Of a stretch of DNA of 64,000 nucleotides, positions 50,259 through 58,776 are shown piece by piece. The position numbers and the translations under genes are program-made. The stretch lies in the NCBI RefSeq assembly GCF_017349315.1, contig NZ_JAFMPP010000004.1, positions 62,001-126,000 on the forward strand, in the 5' to 3' direction. How positions within the stretch are numbered: the first letter of the stretch is position 1; every line of letters starts with the position of its first letter. Origin of the DNA: Jiella flava. Lineage in GTDB: Bacteria > Pseudomonadota > Alphaproteobacteria > Rhizobiales > Rhizobiaceae. The notes under the pieces were generated by a model that was not told the DNA's origin, made no database searches, and worked only from the letters and a program-made list of their open reading frames with translations.

Positions 50259-51614
50259 TTATGAACGTTCAAGAATTTTCCGCGGTACGCCCGCAAGCTT
50301 TGATGACGCTGGAAAGCGAACTGTGAACGTCGAGCCGGCGCCAATCGCGGAGTCGATGATCAGGCGGCTGCGGTGGCGCAACAAAATGTTGCGCACGATC
50401 GACAGTCCGAGTCCGGTGCCGCGTTTGGAGCGTGAATTGCCGACATCGACCCGGTAGAAGCGTTCGGTCAGCCGCGGCACATGCTCGGCCGGTATGCCGG
50501 CGCCGTAGTCGCGCACGGCGGCGTCGATCACCGGTTCGCCGCGCTCGTTCGTTCGGTTCAGGGAAATGTCCACCCGTCCGCCGTCGGCGCCATATTTGCA
50601 GGCGTTCTCGATCAGATTGGCGAAGACCTGGATCAACTCGTCCTCGTCGCCGACCACCACGACGCTGTCTTCCTTCGGGACGAAGTCGAGGACGAGGCCG
50701 AGTTCGTCGGCAAGCGGCTCCAACTGCGCGCAGACCTTACTGATCACGGAAACGAGATCGGCGTGCGATTGCGGTGAAAGATGCCGCTTCATCTCGATCC
50801 GTGACAGCGACAACAAATCGTCGATCAGCCGCGACATGCGCGTCGCCTGTTCGCGCATGATGTTCAGGAATTGCTCTCGGGCCTTCGGATCGTCGCGCGC
50901 GGGGCCCTGCAGGGTTTCGATGAAGCCGGCGAGCGAAGCCAGCGGCGTGCGCAACTCGTGGGAGGCATTGGCGACGAAGTCCGAGCGCATCCGCTCCACC
51001 CGCCGCTCGCCGGTGCGATCGTGGAACAACACCAAAAAGAAGGTCGGCTGCATGCCCTGATAGGCGGGGATCGGCAGAATCTCGATCACCCAGTTGCGCT
51101 CCACCGGGCGGCGTTCGTCGAGGCTGGTGGTCTTGCTGGCCGAGTTGGCGAGCGCCGCGTCGATCGCGGCCAGGAGTTCGGGCGAGCGGAAGCGCAGCGA
51201 GAAGGCGTCGCCGAGCGCCATATTGCCGAACGAGATGGCGGAGACCGGATTGCGGTAGCGGATCATCAGGTCGCGGTCGATCACCAGCGCCGGTTCCTGC
51301 AGCGCCTCGACCACCGCCTTCATGCCACGATCAGGCCAGATCTGCTCGTTGGCTCGGTTTTCCGCCTCGGCCCGGTTCGCCCGCTCGCGCGCCGGCCAGA
51401 ATATCGTTCCGGCAAGGATGACGAAAACCACAGCAGCGGCGATGCTCGCCTGCGGATGGAGGATCGCCAGGGCGAGGAGCGAAAGCGCCGCGATGAAGGT
51501 GAGCCGTTTTCTGCGCATGCGGTCTGAAGGCCACCGGGCCTGATCCTGTTTTGGAAAACCGATCGTGTCGAACGCCGGGTTCACAACCTCTGGGCTTGGT
51601 CCGAAGCGGCCCAT
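50259..51614 (-). CDS. phoR: Phosphate regulon sensor histidine kinase PhoR
   Basis: 451 aa (or about 419 from the internal ATG at 51518). It has N-terminal hydrophobic segments (LTFIAALSLLALAIL, ASIAAAVVFVILAGTIFW), a PAS domain (ALQEPALVIDRDLMIRYRNP), the HisKA box with the phosphorylated His in FVANASHELRTPLASLAGFI, and HATPase motifs N (VFANLIENACKYG), G1 (RDYGAGIPAEHVPRL) and G2 (SKRGTGLGLSIVRNIL). It phosphorylates PhoB when phosphate is scarce. It lies directly upstream of the Pho box and pst operon on the same strand, so it may be read separately or through into pstS. Confidence 0.94.
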   Translation of the reverse strand: MGRFGPSPEVVNPAFDTIGFPKQDQARWPSDRMRRKRLTFIAALSLLALAILHPQASIAAAVVFVILAGTIFWPARERANRAEAENRANEQIWPDRGMKAVVEALQEPALVIDRDLMIRYRNPVSAISFGNMALGDAFSLRFRSPELLAAIDAALANSASKTTSLDERRPVERNWVIEILPIPAYQGMQPTFFLVLFHDRTGERRVERMRSDFVANASHELRTPLASLAGFIETLQGPARDDPKAREQFLNIMREQATRMSRLIDDLLSLSRIEMKRHLSPQSHADLVSVISKVCAQLEPLADELGLVLDFVPKEDSVVVVGDEDELIQVFANLIENACKYGADGGRVDISLNRTNERGEPVIDAAVRDYGAGIPAEHVPRLTERFYRVDVGNSRSKRGTGLGLSIVRNILLRHRSRLIIDSAIGAGSTFTVRFPASSKLAGVPRKILERS

Positions 51615-51703
51615 TCAAAGATGCGTGCTACAATGCGTCCCATCCTGTTACCACTGTATTGTGAAGGTTACGATCTTGCCCCCGAGCGTTTGTTCACAAG
51701 GGT

Positions 51704-52771
51704 TCAGGAGGATTGGCCAAGGCGCAGCCCGTAAAACAGCAGATTGGGTTCGCCATCGCCGACCGATGGATCGACGGCGATCTGTCCGCCGGCCACCGCC
51801 TCGGGCGGAAATGCCAGACGGAACAGGAAATTCTCCTCTGGCAGCCGAGTGGTGAAGCGTTGCCGGCCGCAGACGGTATCGGCGCCGAAGAGGCAGCGCA
51901 GGGTGAAGCTGCGCGGTTTGCCGTCAGGCGAGCCGACGACGATTTCGCCCTCGACGGTTTTGCCGGCAAAGCGGCGGGCGATCTCACCCGAGATCGGCAG
52001 TTCGACTTCGCCGCCGCCGCTCGTCTCGGGCGATGTCAGCATCAGCGCGTCTTCGCCGTTGGGCGACTTGGCTGCCGCGATCGCGTCGTCGCTGGTGGCA
52101 AATTGCGCCAGCGCATCCGGTGAATAGACATTGATCCAATGCGGCTGGGAACTGGTGATGCTGGCGGTCGTGCCGGCGTTTTCCCGAATCGCCTCGGCGA
52201 CCGACATTCGGCCCTCGGCATCGGACTGCTTGGCGCCCGATGCCCCATCGGCGACCGGAGAGGAGAAGAGCGGCATGACGATCCAGACCGCGGCGCCGAT
52301 CAGGAATAAAAACAGCAGCAGGATGATCGCGCCGACGGCCTTGCGGCTGAGCTTCGACAGCCGCTCCGAGCGGGCGGCGTCCTGCGGCGTCGGCTCGCCC
52401 TCGGCGGTGCGGATCGCCTGCTCGTGGGCCGCCGCCTCATCGGGGTCGAGGGATGGCGACGCAGCGTTCGATGCCGGATCGGACTGATCGCTCACGATCG
52501 GCTCTGCCGCGCGGAGATGATCCTCGTCGATCGCACCGTCCGCGGCCTCCGGATCTGCCTCAGCCTTGGCGAACTCGGCTTCGATGTGCTCGATCGCAGC
52601 GATCAAGGCCCGTCGATGCTCGTCTTTGACGTCTTCGGAGGTGTCCTGGTCGGCCTCGAGACGCAACAGGGCGCGCTCGGCGGCTTCGTAGATCTGCAGG
52701 CGGAAATCCGGATCCTGCGCATTTCCCTTGGTAAAGGCGCGCCGCAGGCTCTGTTCGATCGCGCTTGGCAA
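51704..52771 (-). CDS. Hypothetical single-span membrane protein
   Basis: 355 aa without a recognised family. The N-terminal ~145 residues are cytosolic, acidic and helical (MPSAIEQSLRRAFTKG, YEAAERALLRLEADQDTSED). One transmembrane helix follows (AVGAIILLLFLFLIGAAVWIV, about residues 150-170). The C-terminal ~185 residues are periplasmic, with beta-rich content (VNVYSPDALAQFAT-like NVYSPDALAQFATSDDA, GKTVEGEIVVGSPDGKPRSF, CLFGADTVCGRQRF with a Cys pair that may form a disulfide). Neither the phoR nor the GH15 neighbour suggests a role. It is upstream of phoR on the same strand, 89 bp away, and could share its transcript. Confidence 0.75.
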   Translation of the reverse strand: MPSAIEQSLRRAFTKGNAQDPDFRLQIYEAAERALLRLEADQDTSEDVKDEHRRALIAAIEHIEAEFAKAEADPEAADGAIDEDHLRAAEPIVSDQSDPASNAASPSLDPDEAAAHEQAIRTAEGEPTPQDAARSERLSKLSRKAVGAIILLLFLFLIGAAVWIVMPLFSSPVADGASGAKQSDAEGRMSVAEAIRENAGTTASITSSQPHWINVYSPDALAQFATSDDAIAAAKSPNGEDALMLTSPETSGGGEVELPISGEIARRFAGKTVEGEIVVGSPDGKPRSFTLRCLFGADTVCGRQRFTTRLPEENFLFRLAFPPEAVAGGQIAVDPSVGDGEPNLLFYGLRLGQSS

Positions 52772-52956
52772 TAAATCGGCCTCTCACTGGCTGGCAGCGC
52801 CGTTAGCGTCGCCGCAACACGATTGATTGACATGTATCAATCCTTCGCGATGTTGCAACTCATTCGCGTTCTGTCGCCGGCGCTGTCTTAAGAACGGGCT
52901 TTACCCCTGGCCTGGGCGACCAATCTTCGGGTGAAATTCAATTCATCAGGAAACCG

Positions 52957-54825
52957 ATGTCCGACAATCCAATGCCTGACGTTCCGAACCGTATCGCGGC
53001 TCACGGCGTGATCGGCGACATGAAAACCATCGCTCTTGTCGCCCAGGACGGCACGATCGACTTCCTGTCCCATCCGCGCATCGATTCTCCGACGCTGTTT
53101 GCCGGGCTTCTCGACCCGGAAAAAGGTGGCGTCTTCAAGCTTCACGTCGAGGATGGCACGCTCGCCTATCGGCAGATCTATCTGCCCGACACCAACATTT
53201 TGATCAGCCGATTTCTCGGGGACGAGGGCATCGGCGAGGTCTGCGACTACATGCCGATCGACGGCACCGGGCGGATCGTCCGCCGGGCCAAGGCGATCGT
53301 CGGCGCAAAGACCTTCCGCCTCACCGTCACCGCCCGTCCCGATTATGCGCGGGCCAAGGCGAAGCTGACAGCGGTCGACGGCGGCGTCGTCATTGCCTGG
53401 CGTGGCGAGGACGGCGAGGACCAGCAGGTGACGCTCTACGCCTCCTGTCCGTTAACCATCGATGGCGACGTCATCGACGCGACGATCGAACTGGAGGAGG
53501 GCGAGGACTGCTGGGTGGTGCTGTGTCCCGGCCTCGTCGATGATCGGCCGGTCTCCCATCACTATGTCAAACGGTCCTTCTCGCGGACCCGGGACTACTG
53601 GCACAAATGGGTCAATCGCGGCTCCTATCCGACCTTCTGGCGGGAACTGGTCGTGCGCTCGGCTCTGACCTTGAAACTCTTGACCTCGTCGGAATTCGGC
53701 TCGATCGCCGCGGCGGCGACCTTTGGGCTGCCGGAGGTGCTCGGCGGTGAACGCAACTGGGACTACCGCTACTGCTGGGTCCGCGATTCCGCCTTCACGC
53801 TCTATGGCCTTTCGCGGCTCGGCTATTATGATGAAGCTGAGGCCTTCATTCATTTCCTCATGGAGCGGGCCGTCGAAGTCGGCGAATCCGGCTTGCAGAT
53901 CATGTACCGCATGGATGGCGGCGACGAGATGATCGAGCGCTCGCTCGATCATCTGGAAGGCTATGCCGGGTCGCAACCGATCCGGATCGGCAATGCCGCC
54001 TATCAGCAGCGGCAGATGGACATTTACGGCGAGTTTCTCGACGCGATTTACATCGCCACCAAGGCGCGGGGGAAGCCGACGACCGCCGTCTGGAATAAGA
54101 TTTCACGCATCGTCGACTGGCTGTCGGACAATTGGACCTTGCCCGATCGGGGCATTTGGGAAAGCCGCGGCGAGCCGAAGGAATATCTCTCCTCGCGACT
54201 GATGTGCTGGGTGGCGCTCGACCGGGCGATGAAGATCGCCGACATCCATTCGCTTCCCGCCAATGTCGATCGCTGGCGCAGCGAGCGCGACAAGATCCAA
54301 AAGACCATCGTCGAGGAGTTCTGGAATCCCGAACTCGGCGCCTTCACGCAATTCAAGGGCTCCTCGACCCTCGACGCGGTGGTGTTGTTGATGCCGCTGG
54401 TCAAATTCATCAATCCGCGCGATCCGATGTGGACGTCGACGCTGAAGGCGGTCCGTGAACATCTGGTGCGCGACTGCCTGGTCAAGCGTTATCTCAACAC
54501 CCGCGAGAACGACGACGGTCTCGGCGGCGAGGAGGGCGCCTTCACCATCTGCTCCTTCTGGTATGTCGAGGCGCTGGCGCGCACCGGCTTCGTGGCTGAA
54601 GCGCGGCTGTTGTTCGAGAAGCTCCACACCTATGCCAACCATCTCGGCCTGTTCTCCGAAGAGCTGTCGGAAACCGGCGATCATCTTGGCAACTTCCCGC
54701 AAGGCTTGACCCATTTGTCGCTGATCTCTGCAGCCATTTGGCTCGATCGAACGTTGAACGGCGACCGGGCGGATCCCGGCTATTTCGAATTCAAGATGAT
54801 GGAGGATCCTGATGCCATCTACTGA
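52957..54825 (+). CDS. Glycoside hydrolase family 15 protein
   Basis: 622 aa from the ATG at 52957, preceded by AGGAAA. The N-terminal super-beta-sandwich (about 1-245, starting IAAHGVIGDMKTIALVAQDG) leads into the (alpha/alpha)6 catalytic barrel. GERNWDYRYCWVRDSAF at about residue 265 is the hallmark of bacterial GH15 enzymes, with later conserved FGEFLDA-type YGEFLDAIYIA, GIWESRG and EEGAFTICSFW (acidic catalytic base). No signal peptide, so it is cytosolic. Family members hydrolyse alpha-glucosidic bonds in maltooligosaccharides or trehalose to glucose. It overlaps the next SDR gene by 14 bp. Confidence 0.92.
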   Translation: MSDNPMPDVPNRIAAHGVIGDMKTIALVAQDGTIDFLSHPRIDSPTLFAGLLDPEKGGVFKLHVEDGTLAYRQIYLPDTNILISRFLGDEGIGEVCDYMPIDGTGRIVRRAKAIVGAKTFRLTVTARPDYARAKAKLTAVDGGVVIAWRGEDGEDQQVTLYASCPLTIDGDVIDATIELEEGEDCWVVLCPGLVDDRPVSHHYVKRSFSRTRDYWHKWVNRGSYPTFWRELVVRSALTLKLLTSSEFGSIAAAATFGLPEVLGGERNWDYRYCWVRDSAFTLYGLSRLGYYDEAEAFIHFLMERAVEVGESGLQIMYRMDGGDEMIERSLDHLEGYAGSQPIRIGNAAYQQRQMDIYGEFLDAIYIATKARGKPTTAVWNKISRIVDWLSDNWTLPDRGIWESRGEPKEYLSSRLMCWVALDRAMKIADIHSLPANVDRWRSERDKIQKTIVEEFWNPELGAFTQFKGSSTLDAVVLLMPLVKFINPRDPMWTSTLKAVREHLVRDCLVKRYLNTRENDDGLGGEEGAFTICSFWYVEALARTGFVAEARLLFEKLHTYANHLGLFSEELSETGDHLGNFPQGLTHLSLISAAIWLDRTLNGDRADPGYFEFKMMEDPDAIY

Positions 54826-55621
54826 TCCGTCGCGCCTCGATGGACAGGTCGCACTCGTGACCGGTGCCTCGTCCGGGATCGGGCGCGCTTGCGCGACGAT
54901 GCTCGCAGCCGCCGGGGCGCATGTCGTCGTCAATTATGTCGGCAGCGCCGAGGCTGCCGATGCCGTCGTTCGCGATATCGAGACGGGCGGCAGCCGCGCC
55001 ATCGCCGTTCAGGCGGACGTCTCGAAGGAAGACGAGGTGGTCGCGATGTTCGACACCGCTGAGCGTGAACTCGGTCCCCTCGATATCGTCATGTCCAACG
55101 CCGGAATTCAGAAGGACGCCAAGATCGGCGACATGACTCTTGACGACTGGAATGCGGTGATCGACATCAATCTCACCGGTGGTTTCCTGGTCGGGCGTGA
55201 AGCGATCCGCCGCTTTCGTGCCAAGGGCCGGCGGCCGGATGTCAGCCGAGCCCTCGGCAAGCTGGTTTTCGACGCTTCCGTCCATCAGGTCATCCCGTGG
55301 GCGTTTCACGTCAATTACGCCGCCTCCAAGGGCGGCATCCACATGCTGATGCAGTCGCTGGCTCAGGAAGTGGCGAGGGAGGGGATTCGAGTGAACTCCG
55401 TTGCTCCCGGCGCGATCGCGACGTCGATCAACGCCAAGGAGCGCGAGAGCCATTCGGACGACATGTTGAAGCTGATCCCCTACGGCCGCATCGGCGAGCC
55501 GGAGGATATCGGCCGCGTCGTGGCCTGGCTGGTTTCCGACGCAGCCGATTACATTGTCGGCCAGACGCTCTTTACCGATGGCGGCATGACGCTGTTTCCA
55601 GGTTTTCGCGGCAATGGTTGA
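54812..55621 (+). CDS. SDR family oxidoreductase, glucose 1-dehydrogenase-like
   Basis: 269 aa; its start lies within the last codons of the GH15 gene (14-bp overlap), with GGAGG 6 bp before. Rossmann motif TGASSGIG, then SNAGIQ, and the catalytic Ser and Tyr/Lys in DASVHQVIPWAFHVNYAASKGG, with IRVNSVAPGAIATSIN after. The closest described type is bacterial glucose 1-dehydrogenase, which oxidises beta-D-glucose to gluconolactone with NAD(P). This fits the position behind an enzyme that releases glucose. An insert between Ser and Tyr (about 12 residues between SVHQV and YAASK) is normal for this subgroup. Confidence 0.88.
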   Translation: MPSTDPSRLDGQVALVTGASSGIGRACATMLAAAGAHVVVNYVGSAEAADAVVRDIETGGSRAIAVQADVSKEDEVVAMFDTAERELGPLDIVMSNAGIQKDAKIGDMTLDDWNAVIDINLTGGFLVGREAIRRFRAKGRRPDVSRALGKLVFDASVHQVIPWAFHVNYAASKGGIHMLMQSLAQEVAREGIRVNSVAPGAIATSINAKERESHSDDMLKLIPYGRIGEPEDIGRVVAWLVSDAADYIVGQTLFTDGGMTLFPGFRGNG

Positions 55622-55797
55622 GATACGCCTCGCGCGGGGTTTCTCTGCCGCATCAGAGAGGGCTTTCAGTCATTGGCCGGACAAGGGGTGCGCGCGCCGC
55701 GCGAGCCTGCTACAGCCATGGCTCAACCGGCCGATACCGGCCTTGCGACCGTCGTTGGCGCAGATGGCGCGGGACGGTACGAACGAGGAGATTCGCC

Positions 55798-56595
55798 ATG
55801 GCTCTCGACGGGCGCGTTGCCATCGTCACCGGTGGCGCCAAGGGGATCGGTTACGCTATTGCGCGACGCTTTCTGCATGACGGCGCCCGCGTCGTCATCG
55901 CCGACAGCGACGAGAAGGCCGGCAATGTCGCGGCTGAGGAACTGGCTGATCTCGGGGATGTCGTCGCCGTCAGCTGCAATGTCGCCGAACGGTTGCACGT
56001 CCACAATCTCCTGGCCGCGGCGTTTGATCGCTTCGGCGACGTCGACATTTTGGTCAACAACGCCGGCATCGTGGACAAGGCCAATTTTTTGGAGCTCGAC
56101 GAGGCCGACTTTTCCAGGGTTCTCGACGTCAATCTGAAGGGTGCGTTTCTGTGCGCCCAGGCGGTCGCCCGCCATCTGGTCGAGAAGGTCAAGCAGGGCC
56201 GGCCCGCCGGCGCGGTGGTGAATGTCTCGTCGGTCAATGCGGTCTTGGCGGTTCCTGACCAGGTCGCCTATTCGATTTCGAAGGGCGGCCTCAACCAGCT
56301 GACCAAAGTCATGGCGCTGTCACTGGCGCCCTATGGCATCCGGGTGAACGGAATCGGGCCGGGGTCGATCATGACCGATCTGTTGAAAGGCGTCGTCGAC
56401 GACGAAGTGGCGATGCAGCGGCTGATGTCCAGAACCCCGCTCGGTCGGATCGGTGAGCCGCGGGAGATTGCCGCGATCGCGAGTTTCCTCGCCTCCGACG
56501 AGGCGAGCTACGTGACCGGCCAGACGGTCTATGCCGACGGCGGCTGCTTGCCGCTGAATGACACGCTCGAGCCGGCGGCGGACGACGACTCGTGA
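55798..56595 (+). CDS. SDR family oxidoreductase
   Basis: 265 aa from the ATG at 55798, which follows GAGGAG; the upstream frame to 55297 is an out-of-frame shadow of the previous gene. Rossmann TGGAKGIG, acidic ADSDEKAG after beta-2 (suggests NAD rather than NADP preference), NNAGIVD, catalytic Ser in VNVSSVNAVLA and YSISKGG (YxxxK). The start of the next helix, IRVNGIGPGSIMTD, is typical. The substrate is unknown; the location suggests sugar or polyol. It lies 176 bp after the glucose dehydrogenase-like gene on the same strand. Confidence 0.87.
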   Translation: MALDGRVAIVTGGAKGIGYAIARRFLHDGARVVIADSDEKAGNVAAEELADLGDVVAVSCNVAERLHVHNLLAAAFDRFGDVDILVNNAGIVDKANFLELDEADFSRVLDVNLKGAFLCAQAVARHLVEKVKQGRPAGAVVNVSSVNAVLAVPDQVAYSISKGGLNQLTKVMALSLAPYGIRVNGIGPGSIMTDLLKGVVDDEVAMQRLMSRTPLGRIGEPREIAAIASFLASDEASYVTGQTVYADGGCLPLNDTLEPAADDDS

Positions 56596-57005
56596 TTTGC
56601 GCCGCGGTCTGCGGGCGTATCGGGTCACACTTGAGGGTGCTTGCTCGACATTGATCGCGACGCGGGGAGCGACCTGTGCGTCCGACAGGGCACCCGTACA
56701 GGACGCGGCACGGAGTGAGCCGACGCATCACGCGCGGGCCGCTGCGGCGAAATTGCCGCGATCTGGTCCGGCCTGTCGCGATTGCCCGTAAGCAATGGTT
56801 AGCTTTCACGTGAGTAGGTTCGCGCTCGTCGCGTTCCCGTCATCGTCGTTTGCCATTGACTATGCGGGCTTTAAACCAAGCCGTCGCGATCAGATGAAAA
56901 ACAAAAGACAATCGCTTGACTCAGTCACCGGTCGGATTTGGCCAGTAAAATGCGATAATTTGACGCAGTCCGTTAAGAGTTGTCGTATACGGGAAGGTGG
57001 AAAGT
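56596..57005 (+). other. Intergenic region with a possible decayed repeat and promoter
   Basis: 410 bp before the leader ORF. GAGCGACCTGTGCGTCCGAC at 56667-56686 followed by AGGGCACC resembles a degraded second palindrome of the dispersed family, though the rest is not recognisable. An AT-rich section (56800-56990) contains an extended -10-like TGCGATAAT (56951-56959). No other gene is supported. Confidence 0.35.
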
Positions 57006-57041
57006 ATGGCGGTTGAGTCGCGAGTCTGGGCGATTGAATGA
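57006..57041 (+). CDS. Putative 11-aa leader peptide coupled to the GGDEF-EAL gene
   Basis: Reads MAVESRVWAIE and stop. A strong ribosome-binding site AAGGTGG lies 5 bp before its ATG. Its TGA (57039-57041) overlaps the two ATGs of the downstream gene (ATGATGA), which lack their own strong site. The arrangement suggests that ribosomes arriving from the leader restart on the signalling gene. It could be a chance ORF. Confidence 0.45.
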   Translation: MAVESRVWAIE

Positions 57042-58600
57042 TGAGTCATGCACATTCACAGGCTCTGAAGAGAAGCTTTTGGTCGCTCGTGTCGATCATC
57101 GCCGTATTGGCGCTGATCGATGTGCTGTGCGCGTATGAAGTCTTTGATCTGCATCGCTCGATGACGTCGGTTCTGATCGTCGAAGCCGCCGGCGGATGTC
57201 TGGCAATGGTCTGCCTGTTCCGGATGCGTCATCATTTCTCGATGATTATTCGCGAGCAGGAAGCGATCTATCGCGAGCAGGCGCAAGGGTTCCGCTGTGA
57301 CGAGGTCACGGGTGCGCTGGCGCGGGCCCCCTTGATCGCTGATTGCGAAGAGGCGTTGCGCGACCGCCAGACCGGCTTTGGTTACTTCCTGCATATCGAT
57401 CTCGATTATCTGAAGCAGATCAACGACAGCTACGGCCATGCCAAGGGCGATGTGGCGCTTCGTCATGCCGCCAACATCGCCAAGGCGGTTGCGCCCAGCG
57501 CGATTTTCGGCCGGCTCGGCGGCGACGAGTTCGCGATGCTGGTGGCCGAGCAGCCACATTCCGAGGCGCTGAGCTTCGCCAATCGCTATCTCGCGCAGCT
57601 CTCGATGACGGTGTGGCACGAGAATCAGCCGATGAATCTGTCGGCATCGATCGGTGTGGCGCTGGTGTTGCCGGAGATCGCAAGCTTCGACGAGCTGGTC
57701 CACCGCGCCGATCTCGCGCTGTATGAAAGCAAACGCAACGGCAAGGCTCAGGCGACACTGTTCGAGGTGGAGATGATGCGCGATCATCGCCACACGCGGT
57801 TGATCGAGCGGGAGTTGCGCGCCGCAATCTTGCTGAACGAGCTGGAACTCGCCTATCAGCCGCTGTTTGACGGCAATCAAGAGATGGTCGGCTGCGAGGC
57901 GCTGGTACGCTGGCGCCATTCCCTGCGCGGCGTCATCCCGCCTTCCGATTTCATCCCGGTCGCCGAACGGTCGGTGCTGATCGATCTGCTCGGCGAGTGG
58001 GTGCTGCGTCGGGCCTGCCGCGACATGAAGGCGTTTCCGAATCTCTGCTTCAACGTGAACTTCTCGCCCAATCAGTTCAAGCGCGACAACGTGGTCGCCA
58101 TGGTCGAGGCGGTGCTGGCCGAATCCGGCATTCCAGCCGAGCGACTGGTCGTCGAGATCACCGAAAGCACCGCGATGAGCGATCGGGCGGACGTCAAGGC
58201 TCGGCTCAATTCGCTGCGCGAATTGGGGGTGAAGATCGCCCTTGACGACTTCGGCGCGGGCTTCAGCGGGTTTGCCTATCTGCAGGCCTTCCCCGTCGAC
58301 ATCATCAAGATTGACCGGGCCTTCGTCTCCAAACTCGGCGCCACAGCCGCGTCCGATGTCATGGTGACGGCGCTGGTCAGCGTTGCCCATGCCTTCGACG
58401 TCAAGGTGGTGGCCGAAGGCATCGAGACAGAAAGCCAGCTCGAACTCGGCAAGCTCGCCGGCGCCGACGTGTTCCAAGGCTTCTTCCTGTCCCGTCCATT
58501 GTCGCTGGCGGGTATCGAAGCGCTCTATTCTGCCCGTCTGGGGTCAAACTTACTGCCGCGCTCGAAGGCCAAATGCAAAGCCCTCCAAGACGTGGTCTAG
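57038..58600 (+). CDS. GGDEF-EAL cyclic-di-GMP enzyme
   Basis: 520 aa. Two N-terminal transmembrane helices (SLVSIIAVLALIDVLCAY; SVLIVEAAGGCLAMVCLF) are followed by a short coiled segment and the GGDEF domain (about 88-250), with LDYLKQINDSYGHAKGD and an intact active site GRLGGDEFAML, so cyclase activity is possible. The EAL domain (about 265-510) keeps its catalytic residues: GCEALVRWRH, NFSPNQFK, VVEITES, ALDDFGAGFSGF and VVAEGIETESQ, so phosphodiesterase activity is possible. Which prevails cannot be told. The TAG stop lies within repeat copy 10. Translation seems to depend on a leader ORF. Confidence 0.93.
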   Translation: MMSHAHSQALKRSFWSLVSIIAVLALIDVLCAYEVFDLHRSMTSVLIVEAAGGCLAMVCLFRMRHHFSMIIREQEAIYREQAQGFRCDEVTGALARAPLIADCEEALRDRQTGFGYFLHIDLDYLKQINDSYGHAKGDVALRHAANIAKAVAPSAIFGRLGGDEFAMLVAEQPHSEALSFANRYLAQLSMTVWHENQPMNLSASIGVALVLPEIASFDELVHRADLALYESKRNGKAQATLFEVEMMRDHRHTRLIERELRAAILLNELELAYQPLFDGNQEMVGCEALVRWRHSLRGVIPPSDFIPVAERSVLIDLLGEWVLRRACRDMKAFPNLCFNVNFSPNQFKRDNVVAMVEAVLAESGIPAERLVVEITESTAMSDRADVKARLNSLRELGVKIALDDFGAGFSGFAYLQAFPVDIIKIDRAFVSKLGATAASDVMVTALVSVAHAFDVKVVAEGIETESQLELGKLAGADVFQGFFLSRPLSLAGIEALYSARLGSNLLPRSKAKCKALQDVV

Positions 58601-58703
58601 CGCGCCCTGCGTCCGACAGGACACACAAAAACGCGTACTCTGATTGTGTCGACGCATCGGGCTTTACGGAAAATCGAGTCCGATTTTCGGGCCGATGCTG
58701 TAG
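58597..58703 (-). repeat. Double-palindrome intergenic repeat, copy 10
   Basis: Reverse copy starting with CTAGCGCGCC, which provides the stop of the GGDEF-EAL gene. Its second palindrome is the variant form (GCGTCCGACAGGACACAC) also seen in copy 7 at 16511, and both are preceded by GGTC. Confidence 0.88.
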
Positions 58704-58776
58704 ACGTTCGCGTTGTTGGGCCACCCCTGACCGGGATCATCTTTGAGGCGTCGGTCCAGCGTTGCTTTGGCGCGCC

